This document shows positions 15,267-24,651 of a stretch of DNA of 64,000 nt, piece by piece; position 1 is the first letter of the stretch; the number at the start of each line of letters is the position of its first letter. The DNA is from Ancylobacter oerskovii (GTDB lineage: Bacteria; Pseudomonadota; Alphaproteobacteria; Rhizobiales; Xanthobacteraceae). The notes beneath the pieces were generated by a model. The model saw nothing but the letters and a program-made list of their open reading frames with translations, did not search any database and was not told the DNA's origin. Where the stretch lies: contig NZ_JAHBGB010000041.1 of NCBI RefSeq assembly GCF_018390555.1, forward strand, positions 248,001 to 312,000, given 5' to 3'. Made by a program: the position numbers and the translations under genes.

Positions 15267-16469
15267 TCAGGCCGGCCGCCTGGTACCGCCCAGCAGCAGG
15301 AAGGCGGCGAGCGCCACCACCGACAGGCCGGCGCCGGCGAGGAAGGTGGCGGAGGACCCATGCGCCTGCCACAGCCAGCCGGCGGCGACGTTGCCGACGA
15401 GCACCGTCAGCCCGGTCATCAGGTTGAAGACGCCGAAGGCGGTGGCCTTCAGCCGCGCCGGGGCGGCGTCGGCAATCAGCGTGGCGAGGATCCCCTGCGA
15501 GAAGCCCATATGCAGGCCCCACAGCACGATGCCGGCGAAGAAGGCCGGCAGCGAGCCGGCCTGCGCCAGCACCAGATCGGCGGCGAGCAGCAGGACGAGG
15601 CTGACGGCGAGCGGCGCCATGCGGCCGGTGCGGTCGGACAGTCGGCCGACCGGATAGGCGGCGAGGCCGTAGACCACATGCATCACCACCATGGTGATCG
15701 GCACCCAGGCGGCGGCGAGGCCGACCTCCTGCGATTTCAGCAGCAGGAACGCCTCGCTGAACCGCGCCATGGTGAAGACGCAGGCGGCGGCGATGACGGC
15801 CCAGGTACCCGGATTCAGCCTGCCGGCCTCGGTGAGCCGCGGGCGATCCTTGGCCTTGCCGGGTGGTTGCGCCGGCTCGCGGATGCCGAAGATCAGCAGC
15901 GCCACGGCGAGGAAGGCGGGGAGGGTGGCGATCCAGAACACGGTGAGGATGTCGCCGGAGGTCGCCAGCATCAGGCCGATGGCGACCAGCGGGCCGACGA
16001 AGCCACCGACGGTATCCAGAGACTTGCGCAGCCCGAAGGCGGCGCCGCGGATCTCGGCCGGCACGGTGTCGGCGATCAGCGCGTCGCGCGGGGCGCCGCG
16101 GATGCCCTTGCCGACACGGTCGAGCGCCTTGGCGGCGACGATCCAGCCCAGCGAGGATGCGAGCGGGATCATCGGCTTCGAGAGCGCACCAAGGCCATAG
16201 CCGAGCACGGCCAGCGGCTTGCGCTTGCCGGTCCAGTCGGAGATCAGGCCGGAGAACAGCCGCGTCACCATGGCGATGGCGACCGCCAGCCCCTCGATGA
16301 AGCCGATGGCGAGCGCCGAGGCGGCGAGCTCGGTGACGAGATAGATGGGCAGCAGCGTCTGGACCATCTCCGAGGAGATATCCATCGCCAGGCTGACGAC
16401 GCCGAGCACCCAGACGGTGGCGGGGATCGGCGGCTTCGCGCGCGGCGCGGCCGCGGCCGGCGACGACAT
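15267..16469 (-). CDS. MFS transporter
   Basis: 400 residues with 11-12 hydrophobic spans and the MFS loop motif region around SGLISDWTGKRKPLAVLGYG and DRVGKGIRGAPRDALIAD. The latter resembles the drug/nitrate-extrusion type of major facilitator. The ATG overlaps the ispG stop by one base (TAATG), so it is co-transcribed behind ispG. The substrate is unknown; the GKGIRGAPRDAL motif is common in uncharacterised efflux-type MFS proteins. A longer frame reaching 17402 simply shadows ispG. Confidence 0.85.
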   Translation of the reverse strand: MSSPAAAAPRAKPPIPATVWVLGVVSLAMDISSEMVQTLLPIYLVTELAASALAIGFIEGLAVAIAMVTRLFSGLISDWTGKRKPLAVLGYGLGALSKPMIPLASSLGWIVAAKALDRVGKGIRGAPRDALIADTVPAEIRGAAFGLRKSLDTVGGFVGPLVAIGLMLATSGDILTVFWIATLPAFLAVALLIFGIREPAQPPGKAKDRPRLTEAGRLNPGTWAVIAAACVFTMARFSEAFLLLKSQEVGLAAAWVPITMVVMHVVYGLAAYPVGRLSDRTGRMAPLAVSLVLLLAADLVLAQAGSLPAFFAGIVLWGLHMGFSQGILATLIADAAPARLKATAFGVFNLMTGLTVLVGNVAAGWLWQAHGSSATFLAGAGLSVVALAAFLLLGGTRRPA

Positions 16470-17752
16470 TATTCCGCCGCGCCGGCGCGGGTGACGGCGA
16501 AGCGGCGCGCGACGTAATCCTCGACGATCTTCTTGAAATCCTCGCGCAGGCTGGGGCCGCGCAGCGTCATCGCCTTCTTGCCGTCGATATAGACCGGGGC
16601 GGTGGGGAATTCGCCGGTGCCGGGCAGCGAGATGCCGATATCGGCATGCTTCGATTCTCCCGGCCCGTTGACGATGCAGCCCATCACCGCGACGTTCAGC
16701 GTCTCGACGCCGGGATAATGCTTCTTCCACTCGGGCATCGAGGCGCGGATGAAGTCCTGCACCTCGAAGGCGAGTTCCTGGAAGGTGGTGGAGGTGGTGC
16801 GCCCGCAGCCCGGGCAGGCGGCGACCAGCGGCACGAAGGTGCGTAGGCCCATGGTCTGCAGCATTTCCTGCGCCACCGTCACCTCGCGGGTGCGGTCGCC
16901 GCCCGGCTCGGGGGTGAGCGAGACGCGGATGGTGTCGCCGATGCCCTGCTGCAGCAGCACGCCCATGGCGGTGGAGGAGGCGACGACGCCTTTGGTGCCC
17001 ATGCCCGCCTCGGTGAGGCCGAGATGCAGCGCGTAGTCGGCGCGGCGGGCGAGCTCGGAATAGACGGTGATCAGGTCCTGCACCGCCGAGACCTTGGCGG
17101 AGAGGATGATCTTCTCGCGCTTCATGCCGATCTCTTCGGCGAGCGCGGCGGAGAGCAGCGCCGAGCGCACCAAGGCTTCGCGGGTGACGGCGCGGGCGTC
17201 GGCGGGGCGCGGCAGCCTGGCGTTCTCGTCCATCAGCCGGGTCAGCAGGTCGTCGTCCAGCGAGCCCCAATTGGCGCCGATGCGCACCGGCTTGTCGTGC
17301 TTGATGGCGATTTCGACGATGGTGGCGAAGTGGCGGTCGCGCTTCTCGCCGAAGCCGACATTGCCGGGATTGATGCGGTATTTCGCCAGCGCTTCCGCGC
17401 AATCCGGGAAATTCGCCAGCAGCAGGTGGCCATTATAGTGGAAGTCGCCGACCAGCGGGGTGTCGAGCCCCATGCGGGCGAGGCGCTCGCGGATCTCCGG
17501 CACGGCGCGGGCGGATTCATCGCGGTCCACGGTGATGCGCACGATCTCCGAACCGGCGCGGGCGAGCTGGGCGACCTGCAGCGCGGTGGCCTCGGCATCG
17601 GCGGTGTCGGTATTGGTCATCGACTGCACGACGACCGGCGCGCCGCCGCCCACCGTGACCGCGCCGACCTGGACCGGCACGGTGCGGCGCCGCTCCTGCG
17701 GGCCGGCGGCTTCCAGCTCGGGCGCGACGATCGGGGCGGGTTCAGCGGTCAT
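16469..17752 (-). CDS. ispG: 4-hydroxy-3-methylbut-2-enyl-diphosphate synthase (GcpE)
   Basis: 427 residues. The enzyme catalyses the penultimate step of the MEP isoprenoid pathway, reductive ring opening of MEcPP to HMBPP, using a [4Fe-4S] cluster. Cluster ligands are seen: Cys313 and Cys316 in CPGCGR, Cys359 in GCIVNGPGE, and the fourth ligand Glu366. The TIM-barrel part begins at [11 protein letters not shown] (41-50). The start is the ATG giving MTAEPAP; a 55-residue upstream extension is low-complexity and runs towards the Zur gene. It precedes the MFS gene in one operon. Confidence 0.97.
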   Translation of the reverse strand: MTAEPAPIVAPELEAAGPQERRRTVPVQVGAVTVGGGAPVVVQSMTNTDTADAEATALQVAQLARAGSEIVRITVDRDESARAVPEIRERLARMGLDTPLVGDFHYNGHLLLANFPDCAEALAKYRINPGNVGFGEKRDRHFATIVEIAIKHDKPVRIGANWGSLDDDLLTRLMDENARLPRPADARAVTREALVRSALLSAALAEEIGMKREKIILSAKVSAVQDLITVYSELARRADYALHLGLTEAGMGTKGVVASSTAMGVLLQQGIGDTIRVSLTPEPGGDRTREVTVAQEMLQTMGLRTFVPLVAACPGCGRTTSTTFQELAFEVQDFIRASMPEWKKHYPGVETLNVAVMGCIVNGPGESKHADIGISLPGTGEFPTAPVYIDGKKAMTLRGPSLREDFKKIVEDYVARRFAVTRAGAAE

Positions 17753-17825
17753 GACACGGGTTCCGGCAGCGTGACGGCCAGTCGGGAGAGCAGTTTCGGA
17801 GGGGTAGGCCGGGCGCCGGCCGGCG

Positions 17826-18326
17826 TCAACCGTTGGCGGAGGCGGGCGGCGTGCGGCAGCGGGCGCAGGTGCCGGCGATCTCGAGCACCGGGGTGCGCGG
17901 CATGAAGCCGGCGGCACGGGTCGCCCAGGCGATGTCGCGGCCGATGGCGTGCGAGGCGACCTCGTCGGTGAGGCCGCAATGCTCGCAGATGAGGAACACG
18001 ATCACGTCATCGGCCTCATGCGCCCGGCCGCAGGCGAGGAAGGCGTTGCGGCTCTCGATGCGGTGGGCGAGGCCGCCGGCCACCAGGAAATCGAGCGCGC
18101 GGTAGACCGACATCGGCGGCGGCCGCTCGCCGCTCTCGCCCAGCCGCTCCACCAACTCATAGGCGCCGAGCGGTATGTGGCTCTGCGCCAGCGTCTCCAG
18201 CACCCGGCGGCGCAGCGGCGTGAGCCGGGCGCCGCTTGCGCCGCAGCATGCCTCGGCGCGCGCCAGCACATCCGCGACGCAGGCGGCGTGGTCGTGATCG
18301 TGATGGACGGCGGGCGAAACTGTCAT
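17826..18326 (-). CDS. zur: Fur-family zinc uptake regulator (Zur-type)
   Basis: 166 residues from the ATG giving MTVSPAV; an in-frame ATG at 18407 has no better support. An N-terminal His cluster (HHDHDH, residues 8-13) precedes the winged-helix domain ([11 protein letters not shown]...[10 protein letters not shown]). Two structural-zinc CxxC pairs are present, C114/C117 and C154/C157, the latter in the Zur-typical EIAGTCARC. With Zn bound it represses zinc-uptake genes; the likely target here is the operon at 1953-7030. Assignment to Zur rather than Fur rests on CxxC spacing, the EIxGxC motif and the zinc island nearby. Divergent from bdhA. Confidence 0.9.
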   Translation of the reverse strand: MTVSPAVHHDHDHAACVADVLARAEACCGASGARLTPLRRRVLETLAQSHIPLGAYELVERLGESGERPPPMSVYRALDFLVAGGLAHRIESRNAFLACGRAHEADDVIVFLICEHCGLTDEVASHAIGRDIAWATRAAGFMPRTPVLEIAGTCARCRTPPASANG

Positions 18327-18514
18327 GCGCGGATCGTAGCCGACGGATAGGAAACGGGAAACCGTCTTTGCGGCCGGGGCTTTGCGACCGTGCGACGGGA
18401 CTAGCAATGGCAGGCGGCCATGCTAGCGTAACTCATATGGGGATGAGGCCGCGCGGCTGCGAGCCGCCGCGTCTCTGGTTGCGATGCCGCAGAACTCAGG
18501 CAGGAGAAAGATCG

Positions 18515-19294
18515 ATGCTCAAGGGTAAGAACGCCGTCGTCACCGGCTCGACCAGCGGGATCGGCCTCGCCATCGCGCGTGGCCTCGCGGCGCAGGGCGT
18601 GAACATCACGCTCAACGGCTTCGGCGACGCGGCGGCGATCGAGAAGGAGCGCGCGGGCATCGAGAGCGCATTCGGCGTGAAGGCGGTCTATTCCGCCGCC
18701 GACCTCACCAAGGGATCGGAATGCGCGGCGCTGATAAAGTTCGGCGAGGAGCAGCTCGGCTCGGTCGACATCCTCGTCAACAATGCCGGCGTGCAGCATG
18801 TCTCGCCGATCGAGGACTTCCCGGACGACAAGTGGGACCTCATCATCGCGCTGAATCTCTCGGCCGCCTTCCACGCCATCAAGGCGGCGGTGCCGGGCAT
18901 GAAGGCGCGCAAATGGGGGCGCATCATCAACACCGCCTCGGCGCATGCGCTGGTCGCCTCGCCGTTCAAGTCGGCCTATGTCTCGGCCAAGCACGGCATC
19001 GCCGGCTTGACCAAGACGGTGGCGCTGGAGACCGCCACCTTCGGCATCACCTGCAACGCCATCTGCCCGGGCTATGTGTGGACGCCGCTCGTCGAGAAGC
19101 AGATCCCCGACACCGCCAAGGCGCGCGGCATCACCGAGGACGAGGTGAAGGACTTCCTGCTCGCCGAGCAGCCGACCAAGCAGTTCGTGACGGTGGAGCA
19201 GGTGGCGGCGCTGGCGGTGTTCCTCTCCCAGGAGACCTCCGCCTCGATCACCGGCGCGCTGCACCAGATCGACGGCGGCTGGGTCGCACAGTGA
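18515..19294 (+). CDS. bdhA: 3-hydroxybutyrate dehydrogenase
   Basis: 259 residues, short-chain dehydrogenase family. The NAD-binding TGSTSGIG is at 10-17, NNAG at 89-92, and the catalytic Ser142/Tyr155/Lys159 lie in TASAHALVASPFKSAYVSAK. The protein matches the D-3-hydroxybutyrate dehydrogenase group by its LLAEQPTKQFV segment and the C-terminal GALHQIDGGWVAQ. It interconverts 3-hydroxybutyrate and acetoacetate in PHB degradation. AGGAG lies nine bases before the ATG. It is followed after 29 bases by a patatin-like lipase gene, probably in the same operon. Confidence 0.95.
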   Translation: MLKGKNAVVTGSTSGIGLAIARGLAAQGVNITLNGFGDAAAIEKERAGIESAFGVKAVYSAADLTKGSECAALIKFGEEQLGSVDILVNNAGVQHVSPIEDFPDDKWDLIIALNLSAAFHAIKAAVPGMKARKWGRIINTASAHALVASPFKSAYVSAKHGIAGLTKTVALETATFGITCNAICPGYVWTPLVEKQIPDTAKARGITEDEVKDFLLAEQPTKQFVTVEQVAALAVFLSQETSASITGALHQIDGGWVAQ

Positions 19295-19323
19295 GCGGGG
19301 CGAGCTGAGGGGAGGAGGCGCAG

Positions 19324-20601
19324 GTGGCTGACAAGGGGTCCGACACGTCGAAGACGCGGCGTCCCGCCGCCCGAAAGGCGGGCGCCCGGTCCGGCGCCTC
19401 CGCTCGCGCCACCGCCAAGGACGCGCCGCCCGCCGAGGCGGCGGAGCGGCCCAGCGAGGAGGCGGCCACCGTCGCCAGCGCCATCTCGGTGCAGGGACCG
19501 GTGGGCGAGGCGGCGGTGCGGCGTGACACCAACTCCACCCACCCCGCCAAGGCCGAGGCGCTGAAGACCAACCTCAAGCCGATCAACCTCGCCTTGCAGG
19601 GCGGCGGCGCGCATGGCGCCTTCACCTGGGGCGTGCTCGACCGGCTGCTGGAGGATGGGCGCATCGTCGTCGAAGGCATCTCCGGCACCAGCGCCGGCGC
19701 GATGAATGCCGCGGTGCTGGCCTCCGGCCTGGCGCGCGGCGGCAATGAGGGCGGGCGCGAGGCGCTCGCCCGCTACTGGCGGGCGGTGTCCAAGGACGGG
19801 CGCGCCAGCCCCTTGCAGCGCACGCTGCTCGACCGGCTGTGGGGCAACTGGTCGCTCAACATGAACCCGGCCTATATCGCCTTCGACGTGATGAGCCGGT
19901 TCTTCTCGCCCTACGACCTGAACCCGATGAACATCAATCCGCTGATGGACCTCATCGAGGAGCATGTCGACTTCGGCGCCGTGCAGTCCTGCTCGCATGT
20001 GCACGTCTTCGTCTCCGCCACCAATGTGCACACCGGCAAGGTGAAGGTGTTCTCCAAGCACGAGCTCACCCCGGCGGCGATCATGGCCTCCGCGTGCCTG
20101 CCCTTCATGTTCCAGGCGGTGGAGATCGACGGCGTGCCCTATTGGGACGGCGGCTACATGGGCAATCCCGCCATGTTCCCCTTCTACGACGCGGTGAAGA
20201 CCGACGACATCGTGCTGGTGCAGATCAACCCGATCATCCGTCGCGAGACGCCCAAGACCGCCCGCGACATCAACAACCGGATGAACGAGATCACCTTCAA
20301 CGCCTCGCTGCTGGCACAGCTGCGCGCCGCCGAGTTCGTCACGCGGCTGCTCAACGAGGGGCGGCTGAGCCACAAGGGCGACGGGATTGACGGCTACCGC
20401 AACCTGCGCCTGCACCGGATCGACGGCGCGGAAAAGCTGGTGGCGCTCGACGCTTCCACCAAGATGAACGCGGAATGGGAGTTCCTGCTGTTCCTGCGCG
20501 ACATCGGCCGCGAGGCGGCCGAGGGCTTCCTCGAGCGCCATTACGACGATATCGGCGTGCGCTCGACGCTCGACGTGCACGAGGAGCTGCGCAAGAGCTA
20601 G
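19324..20601 (+). CDS. patatin-like phospholipase family protein
   Basis: 425 residues from a GTG preceded by GGAGGAGG. Residues 1-80 are Ala/Arg/Thr-rich and look disordered. The patatin domain follows: oxyanion loop QGGGAHG (92-98), nucleophile Ser123 in GTSAG, and the catalytic Asp in WDGGYMGNP. A C-terminal extension (from about 300) is typical of the DUF3734-containing subgroup. It may hydrolyse lipids or possibly granule-bound esters; co-operonic location behind bdhA suggests a link to polyhydroxybutyrate or lipid turnover. No signal peptide, so cytoplasmic or membrane-associated. Confidence 0.9.
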   Translation: MADKGSDTSKTRRPAARKAGARSGASARATAKDAPPAEAAERPSEEAATVASAISVQGPVGEAAVRRDTNSTHPAKAEALKTNLKPINLALQGGGAHGAFTWGVLDRLLEDGRIVVEGISGTSAGAMNAAVLASGLARGGNEGGREALARYWRAVSKDGRASPLQRTLLDRLWGNWSLNMNPAYIAFDVMSRFFSPYDLNPMNINPLMDLIEEHVDFGAVQSCSHVHVFVSATNVHTGKVKVFSKHELTPAAIMASACLPFMFQAVEIDGVPYWDGGYMGNPAMFPFYDAVKTDDIVLVQINPIIRRETPKTARDINNRMNEITFNASLLAQLRAAEFVTRLLNEGRLSHKGDGIDGYRNLRLHRIDGAEKLVALDASTKMNAEWEFLLFLRDIGREAAEGFLERHYDDIGVRSTLDVHEELRKS

Positions 20602-20651
20602 GGCTACGACAGCCGGAGCCGCGGCGCGCGGACCGGCGAGGAGGTGGCGAC

Positions 20652-21233
20652 ATGGCCGGAGAGGCGCCTGCCGTTCCCGAGCTGGAGACGGCGCGGCTGT
20701 CGTTGCGTGCGCTGGGCCCGGCGGATGCCGAGGGGCTGCACCAGGCCTATGGCGACGCCGAGGCCATGCGGTTCTGGGACCTGCCGGCCAGCGCCGACGT
20801 GGCGGAAACCGAGCGTCGCATCCGCTTCTCCCTGCAGATCGGCACGGCGTGGCATGCCGCCTGGGCGGTGCGCACGCGCACGGACGGACGCGCGGACGGG
20901 CGCTTCGTCGGCATGGTGAACTATCACGACCGCCAGCCCTGGAACCGCCGCCTGGCGGTGGGATGGATCCTGGTGCCCGCCCTGCGCGGCCAAGGCCTGA
21001 TGACGGAGGCCATGGGCGCCCTGCTCGCCCATGGCTTCGGCGCGCTCGATGCCCATCGCATCGAGGCGGAGATCGAACCGCAGAACCTGCCGTCGGAACG
21101 GCTGGCCCGGCGGCTGGGGTTCCGGCGCGAGGGACTGCTGCGCGACCGGCTCCAGGTCGCGGGGCGGGCGCGGTCGGTCGCGATGTGGTCGCTGCTGCGG
21201 CCGGAATGGGAGGCCGGGCGGGTCTCGTCCTAG
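20652..21233 (+). CDS. GNAT family N-acetyltransferase (RimJ-like)
   Basis: 193 residues, Acetyltransf_3 type. The opening ELETARLSLRALGPADAEGL and the central VGWILVPALRGQGLMTEAM region, an acetyl-CoA-binding R-G-x-G-x-x-x-E-A-like loop, are characteristic, with the later PSERLARRLGFRREG motif. Acetylates an amino group on an unknown substrate; RimJ-like enzymes modify ribosomal proteins, but related enzymes act on small molecules. GAGGAGG lies near the ATG. It lies 50 bases downstream of the patatin gene and in the same direction. Confidence 0.85.
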   Translation: MAGEAPAVPELETARLSLRALGPADAEGLHQAYGDAEAMRFWDLPASADVAETERRIRFSLQIGTAWHAAWAVRTRTDGRADGRFVGMVNYHDRQPWNRRLAVGWILVPALRGQGLMTEAMGALLAHGFGALDAHRIEAEIEPQNLPSERLARRLGFRREGLLRDRLQVAGRARSVAMWSLLRPEWEAGRVSS

Positions 21234-21297
21234 GCGGGCGCGGTGCGGAGGCCGACATCCTCTCGACGCGCCCCGCGCTTTGTGATGTGACGGGAGC

Positions 21298-22068
21298 ATG
21301 AGCCAGCCATCATCCCCGCCGTCCGATTTCTCCCGACACCGCCCCGCCGTCGATATCGCCGCGCGCGTGCTGCATCGCGACGCGATGACGCTGATCATCG
21401 ACAAGCCGGCCGGCCTGCCCGTGCACAAGGGTCCCAAGGGCGGGGAGACGTTGGCCGACCATCTCGACGCCCTGCGCTTCGGCCTGCCCAACCCGCCGGA
21501 ACTGGCGCACCGGCTGGACAAGGACACGTCCGGCTGCCTGGTGCTGGGCCGCCACCGCAAGGCGCTGGCCGATCTCGGCCGTGCCTTTGCCGGCGGTTCG
21601 GTGGGCAAGACCTATATCGCGGTGGCCAAGGGCGTGCCGGGCGAGACGCGCGGGCGCATCGAGCTGAAGCTCGCCAAGCGCTCGCCGCAGCGCGGCTGGT
21701 GGATGGCGGTGGATCCGGCCGGGCAGCAGGCGATCTCCGAATGGGAGCTCATCGCCGCCGGCGAGGGGCTGTCGGTGCTGGCGCTCTCGCCGCTGACCGG
21801 GCGCACCCACCAATTGCGGGTGCATCTCGACGCCATCGGCCACCCGATCCTCGGCGACAGCATCTATGGCGGCGCCTCGCGGCTGCCGGGCGGGCCGATC
21901 CTGCATCTGCACGCCCGCCGGGTGGTGCTGCCGCAGCCCAAGGGCCGGCCGCCCATCGACGCCCGCGCGCCGCTGCCGCCGCACCTCGCGGCGACGCTGA
22001 CCGGCATGGGGCTCGACCCGGACGCGGTGGCGCAGGCCGCCGATGCAGTGGTGTTCTCCAAGCTCTAG
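21298..22068 (+). CDS. RluA-family pseudouridine synthase
   Basis: 256 residues lacking an S4 domain. The catalytic motif HRLDKDTSG is at 71-79 with Asp74 as nucleophile, followed by KTYIAVAKG and the RTHQLRVHLDAIGHPILGD segment. It isomerises uridines in rRNA or tRNA; the position targeted (RluA/TruC-like) cannot be read from sequence. Convergent with glucokinase, with only 19 bases between stop codons. Confidence 0.92.
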   Translation: MSQPSSPPSDFSRHRPAVDIAARVLHRDAMTLIIDKPAGLPVHKGPKGGETLADHLDALRFGLPNPPELAHRLDKDTSGCLVLGRHRKALADLGRAFAGGSVGKTYIAVAKGVPGETRGRIELKLAKRSPQRGWWMAVDPAGQQAISEWELIAAGEGLSVLALSPLTGRTHQLRVHLDAIGHPILGDSIYGGASRLPGGPILHLHARRVVLPQPKGRPPIDARAPLPPHLAATLTGMGLDPDAVAQAADAVVFSKL

Positions 22069-22087
22069 CGGGGCGCCCGCGCCGCGG

Positions 22088-23038
22088 TCAGGCGAGCGCG
22101 AGCGCGAGCCGGCCGCCCAGCTGGCCGCAGCCGACGAGGCCGGGCGTGGGGTGGGTGATGACCTGCACCGGCGTCGCCGCAAGGCGCGGATCGAGCGGAG
22201 GGTGCTCCTCGAAGGCGTCGCGGAACGGCGAGCCCTCATAGAAGGGCAGCAGCCCGGCGGAGACGCCGCCGGCGAGATAGACGCCGCCGCGGGCATCGAA
22301 GGTCAGCGCCAGATCGCCGGCGACGCGGCCGAACAGCCGCAGGAACACGTTGCAGGTCTCGCGCGCATCGGCGTCGCCCGCGAAGGCGGCGGCGATCACC
22401 TGTTCCGGCGGCAGCCGCTCGCCGGTGAGCACGCGATGGATGCGGGCGAGGCCGGAGCCGGACAGCGCGTGCTCGACGACCGCCGGGCCGAGTTCGCGCA
22501 CCATGTGGGCGATGAGGCGGGCTTCCTCGGTGGTGGTGGCGCCGAGCCGCGCATGGCCGCCTTCGCCGGTGACGGCGTGGAACGTGTCGCCGATCTTCAT
22601 CAGCCCGGCGACGCCGAAGCCGGTGCCCGGCCCGCAGACCAGCATCGGCGCGCCCTCGGCCGCCTCGCCGCCGCCGACCGCCACCAGATCGTCCGGCCCG
22701 AGCGCCGGCACGCCATAGGCGAGCGCCTCGAAATCGTTGACAGCCGCCAGTTTCTGCCAGCCGAAGCGGCGGCGCAGCTCGTCCTTGGCGAAGGACCAGT
22801 CGCGATTGGTGAGGCGCACCTGCTCGCCATCGGCGGGCCCGGCGATCGCCAGCACCGCGCCGCCGACATCGTCCGCCGCCGTGCTGCGGGCGGCGAGATC
22901 GGTCTCGATCAGCGCCTCGAAGCCGGCAAAGTCGTCGTTGCGGTGGATGCGCACATCCTGCGGGCGTCCGTCGGCTCCGACGAGGGCGAGGCGGGAGGAG
23001 GTTCCGCCGATATCGGCGACGAGAATGAGGTGGGGCAT
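22088..23038 (-). CDS. glk: glucokinase
   Basis: 316 residues. ROK-unrelated, proteobacterial Glk type: phosphate-binding VADIGGTSSRLAL (7-19), the catalytic Asp in AAVNDFEALAYG, and GPGTGFGVAGL, with a C-terminal YLAGGVSAGLLPF. Phosphorylates glucose with ATP in the cytoplasm. Start placed at the ATG giving MPHLILVADIGG; 53 further in-frame codons upstream are Arg/Pro-rich and not family-like. Divergent from the RsmB-type gene with 146 bases between start codons. Confidence 0.94.
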   Translation of the reverse strand: MPHLILVADIGGTSSRLALVGADGRPQDVRIHRNDDFAGFEALIETDLAARSTAADDVGGAVLAIAGPADGEQVRLTNRDWSFAKDELRRRFGWQKLAAVNDFEALAYGVPALGPDDLVAVGGGEAAEGAPMLVCGPGTGFGVAGLMKIGDTFHAVTGEGGHARLGATTTEEARLIAHMVRELGPAVVEHALSGSGLARIHRVLTGERLPPEQVIAAAFAGDADARETCNVFLRLFGRVAGDLALTFDARGGVYLAGGVSAGLLPFYEGSPFRDAFEEHPPLDPRLAATPVQVITHPTPGLVGCGQLGGRLALALA

Positions 23039-23184
23039 AGGGCCTGGGCGTCTGGCTCGCGGTGGGATGGCGGGTGCGCATAGGACCCAATCTCGCGCGC
23101 TTCCACAAGTCCCGGCCGCAGATGTCCCGAACAAGCGGGCGGCGGACGGTTGCGTTCCACGCCGGACCGGCCTAGTCCGACGAA

Positions 23185-24546
23185 ATGAGCGAATCATCCC
23201 GCCGACCGCACGCCGCTTCCAATCGCCGGGCCGCTCCGGCCCAACCGGGTCTCGCAGTTCGCCGCGCGGCCGCGGACGCCTTCGACGCCGTCTTCGTCAA
23301 TGGCCGTCCGCTGGAGGAGGCGCTCGACCGGCTGACCCGCGACCTCGACGACCGCGACCGCGCGCTGGCGCGGATGATCGCGGCCACCACGCTGCGGCGG
23401 CTCGGCTCGCTGCGGGCGCTGCTGGCGGCTTTCGTCGAGAAGCCCTTGCCGGAGAAGGCGCGGCGCGGCGAGACGCTGCTGCTGATCGGCGCCGCGCAGG
23501 TGCTGTTCATGGACGTGCCCGACCATGCGGCGGTGGCGACCAGCGTCGACCTGGCGGGCGAGCAGGCCTCCACCGCCGGTTTCAAGGGGCTGATCAACGC
23601 CGTGCTGCGCCGGATCGCCCGCGAGGGGCGGGCGCGACTGGAGGCCGATGCGGTGTACGATCAGCCCGATTGGCTGATCCGCGGCTGGACGCAGGCCTAT
23701 GGCGCCGAGGCCGCCGGGGCGATCGCCCGCGCGCTCGCCAGCGAGGCGCCGCTCGACCTCACCGTGAAGACGGATCCCGCGCTCTGGGCGGAGCGGCTCG
23801 GCGGCGAGGTGCTGCCGACCGGCTCGGTGCGCCTCGTCGATGCCGGCAACGTCACCGCCCTGCCGGGCTTCGGGGACGGCGCGTGGTGGGTGCAGGACGC
23901 GGCGGCCTCGATCCCCGCCGGCCTCGTCCATGCCGCGCCCGGCATGCAGGTCGCCGATCTCTGCGCCGCGCCGGGCGGCAAGACCGCCCAGCTCGCCGCC
24001 GCCGGCGCGCAGGTGACGGCGGTGGACCGCTCCGGGGCGCGGCTGAAGCGGCTCACGCAGAATCTCGCCCGGCTCGGGCTCGCGGCCGAGGTGGTGGAGG
24101 CGGATGCCTCGAATTTCCAGGGCGGGCCGTTCGACGCGGTGCTGATCGACGCGCCGTGCTCGGCGACCGGCACCATCCGCCGGCATCCCGACGTCGCCTG
24201 GTCGAAGGCGCCGGCGGATATCGCCAGCCTCTGTGCGCTGCAGGGGCGGATCCTGCGCCATGCGGCGAACCTGGTGCGGCCGGGCGGCGTGCTGGTCTAT
24301 TCCACCTGCTCGCTGGAGCCGGAGGAGGGCGAGGGGCAGATCGCCGCGCTGCTCGCCGCCCGCACGGATTATGAGCGGGTGCCGGTGCTGCCCGGCGAGA
24401 ACGGCATCGCGGCGGAGTGGATCAACGCCGCCGGCGAGGTGCGCACCCTGCCGACGCACCTGCCGCATGAGGACCCGCGCCGCGGCGGCCTCGACGGCTT
24501 CTTCGCCGCGCGCCTGCGCCGTCGCGGCGGGCCGGACGCCGCGTAA
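23185..24546 (+). CDS. RsmB-family 16S rRNA (cytosine-C5)-methyltransferase
   Basis: 453 residues. An N-terminal NusB-like domain (about 25-150) is followed by an RNA m5C methyltransferase domain: SAM loop DLCAAPGGK (258-266), first catalytic Cys325 in DAPCSATG, second Cys375 in YSTCSLEPEE. It methylates a cytosine of 16S rRNA (C967 in E. coli for RsmB). First of a gene trio (rsmB-like, heparinase-like, purH) that is commonly conserved in Hyphomicrobiales. Confidence 0.94.
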   Translation: MSESSRRPHAASNRRAAPAQPGLAVRRAAADAFDAVFVNGRPLEEALDRLTRDLDDRDRALARMIAATTLRRLGSLRALLAAFVEKPLPEKARRGETLLLIGAAQVLFMDVPDHAAVATSVDLAGEQASTAGFKGLINAVLRRIAREGRARLEADAVYDQPDWLIRGWTQAYGAEAAGAIARALASEAPLDLTVKTDPALWAERLGGEVLPTGSVRLVDAGNVTALPGFGDGAWWVQDAAASIPAGLVHAAPGMQVADLCAAPGGKTAQLAAAGAQVTAVDRSGARLKRLTQNLARLGLAAEVVEADASNFQGGPFDAVLIDAPCSATGTIRRHPDVAWSKAPADIASLCALQGRILRHAANLVRPGGVLVYSTCSLEPEEGEGQIAALLAARTDYERVPVLPGENGIAAEWINAAGEVRTLPTHLPHEDPRRGGLDGFFAARLRRRGGPDAA

Positions 24547-24651
24547 GGGCATCCGGTGGTGGACGCGACTCGAGGCTCGGCTAAGCTGGCGACGATTCAT
24601 GCGTCGGATTCCGGGAGGGGGCCGGTTGGCCGGACCACACCAGACGAAGCG

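Noticed and set aside
15267..17402. 711-codon reading that would fuse the MFS transporter to a long N-terminal region
   Set aside because: The extension is a shadow of ispG; the MFS protein starts at the TAATG overlap.
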